Position numbers and translations under genes: made by a program. From a bacterium (GTDB lineage: Bacteria; Oederibacteriota; CAKKQC01), in NCBI GenBank assembly GCA_919901855.1, contig CAKKQC010000040.1, forward strand, positions 124,001-188,000: DNA of 64,000 nt, given 5' to 3'. Under the pieces are notes generated by a model. That model was not told where the DNA came from, ran no database searches, and saw nothing but the letters and a program-made list of their open reading frames with translations. Positions 24,001 to 27,000 of this stretch are shown here, piece by piece. Numbering within the stretch: position 1 is the first letter of the stretch; each line of letters opens with the position of its first letter.

Positions 24001-27000
24001 TCGCTGGCGCTGACCGGACTGGATTCGGCGAAGCCGGCGGGGTTGACGCTGAGCGTGACAGGTGCTCCCGGCGGTACGCTCTTCGTCTGGTCCGGAGACG
24101 GGATGACTTGGTCGCCGATCGCCCCGACGGCGACGAGCCGGATGATGTCGAACGCGTCCATCCTGAATGGACGGGTGCACATCGTGGGCGGCGCTGCGCC
24201 GCCGACCGATTCCCACCAGGCCTGGGATCCGGCCACGGGGGTGTGGACGGCGCGGGCCAACCTCCCCGTGACGCGATTCAGTATGGGAGTGGCGGTCGCC
24301 GGAGGCACCTTGTACGCCATTGGCGGGACGACAGGCGCGGACACCGACACGGTGGTCGCCTACGATCCGTTTACGGATTCCTGGACGAGCCGGGCCAGTC
24401 TTCCAGCCGCGATGTGCTGTGTCGGTGCCGATACGGCATTCAACGGCAGGATCTACGCGTTCGGCCCATCGCTGCCCGACGTTCTCGAGTACGACCCGGC
24501 TGCGAATGCCTGGGCGACGCGGGCGAACATCGGCGCGGGCCGCCAATTCCCGTCGGTGGTGGCCGCGGGAAACTACGTGTACATCATCGGGGGACAAGAT
24601 GGTTCGTACACGAACCGGATGACCCGCTACGACCCGGTCGGCAATACGTACGTCGACCTGGCGCCGATGCCGACGGGCCGGAACCGGATGGGGGCGGCAC
24701 TGCTCGACGGAAAGATCTACTGCTACGGCGGATTCAACGGCACTTCCACGCTCGCGTTGATGGAAGTTTACGACATTGCCGGCGATTACTGGACTAGCGA
24801 CGCGGGCGGCATGACCGCGCGACAGGACAACCCCATGGTGGCGATTGCAGGCCGCCTGGTGGCGATCGGACCGGGGACGACCGCCGAGCAGGGCATCATC
24901 GGGCTTACGCCCGGCCAGGCGTTCACGTTTACCATCACAGGCCAGGTGGCGGCCGCGTGTGGGCCGACCATGGTGTCCAACACGGCGTTTGTGACGGCGG
25001 CCTCGTCGTGCGCGGCGCTGACGCAGAACTCGAACGCGACCGGGTTTACCATCGCGGCGCCGACCACCTCATTCACCGTGGCGCAAATCCAGACGCCGGC
25101 ATCGCCGGGGATCGGCGACCCCGTGACCTACCTGATCATCGTCTCGAACACGGGCACGGCGACGATCCAGGACATCGTCTTCACCGACACGCTCTCGCCC
25201 GTGATAGTGGGTGCGACCGCCTACGGCAGCGGGACCCCGACGATGACGGTCACGCAGGGAACGGCGGGGACGATCTACTCCGTCTCCGGGACCGGCGTCA
25301 ACTGGGGGCCGGGACAGTCGTTCACGATCACGATCACGGGGTTCGTGGGCGCGGTGTGCGCGCCGGCGGCGGTCTCGAACACGGCCTACGTGCTGGCGGG
25401 CGGGTCTTGCGGTTCGGCAGAGGGCTCCGCCCAGGCGGCCGGGTTCACGGTCGCACCCCAGACCGCCTCGATCTCGGTGGTGAAGAGCCAGATTCCGGCG
25501 AACCCGGTCGCGGGGGGAGCGGTCACCTATCAGATCGCGGTGACGAACACGGGAACGACCCCGATCGGCAACCTGACGGTCACCGACACGGTCTCACCGA
25601 TCGTGACCGGAGTCGTCGCGGGGCAGCCGGGTGGGCTGGCGCCGCCGTCGGTCACCTCGGTGCCGGGATCGGGAACGCTCTACGCCTGGACGCTCTCCGG
25701 TGGGACAGCGATCTCACTCCGCGGCGCGACGACGGGCAATAACGGCGCCGGCACGCCTTCGCTGACGCTCAGCGTTCCGCCGGGAACCGTGGCGGGAGAC
25801 GTCATGATCGCGAACTTCGTCATGGAGGCGCCCGCGTGGAACAACACGCCCGCCGGCTGGACCTACATCGGCCAGAGCCAGGTTGGCACGATGCGGATAT
25901 GGACCGGATGGCGGCTGGCGGGGGCCGCCGAGCCGCCGAGCTACATGTGGGATTGGGACGGGGCGAACCGCATCGCCCTGGGAGGCATCGCGTCGTACTC
26001 CGGTGTCAACACGACTTCGCCCATCGACGATACGACAACCGCCGGCAAGACCGCGATGTGCGATACGGGGCTGGCCACCGGCAGTGTGACCACGACAACC
26101 GCCGGTGACCTGCTGGTGGGGGTATTCGCCAGTGCTTTCAGCCCCGGGGCATGGACTCCCGATCCCGCCATGACGGAGGTTTTCGATGCGACATACGCGG
26201 GAGCGGGCCGGTACGCGATCGAGTTCGCGCACGAAGTCGTTCCGGCGACCGGCCCGACGGGGCCGCGGAACGCGAACCTCTCGTCCAGCTTCTGCGATGG
26301 CACTACGCGGGCGATTGTGCTCCGTCCTGCCGTCCCCGCGCTGGCCCCCGGCGGGACGTTCACATTCTCGCTGGACGGCGCGGTTGGGGCCGTCTGCGCG
26401 CCGGCGGCGGTGTCGAACACGGCGTTCGCCGTGGCGCAGGCGCCGTGTGGGGCGGTTGCCGCGGCGTCGAACGTGACCGGATTCACGGCCAATCCGGGCG
26501 CGATCGGACTGACGATCACCAACAACCAGGTGCCGGCCAATCCGGGAATCGGCGACCCCGTGACCTACCGGATCGTGGTGACGAACACGGGGACGGCGAC
26601 GATCCAGGACATCCTGTTGACCGACACGCTGTCGCCCGTGCTGACAGGAGCCACGGCCTATGGCGATGGCGTCCCGGCGATCACGATCACCCAGGGCCCG
26701 TCCGGCTCGATCTACACCGTGGCGGGCTCCGGGCTCGATTGGGGGCCGGGCCATACCTTCACGGTTACGATCACGGGGTACGTAGGGCAGGTCTGCGCCG
26801 CGACGGCGGTGTCGAACACGGCCTACGTGCTGGCGGGCACCGGGTGCGCCATTGCCGGCCAATCCGCGCAGGCCGCCGGGTTCTTGCTGGCGCCGCCGTC
26901 CGCCGGGCTGGTCATCGTGAAGGAGCAGGCTCCGGCCGTGCCGGGCATCGGGTCGCCGGTCACCTACCGGCTCTTCGTGACTAACACGGGGGCCGCCACG

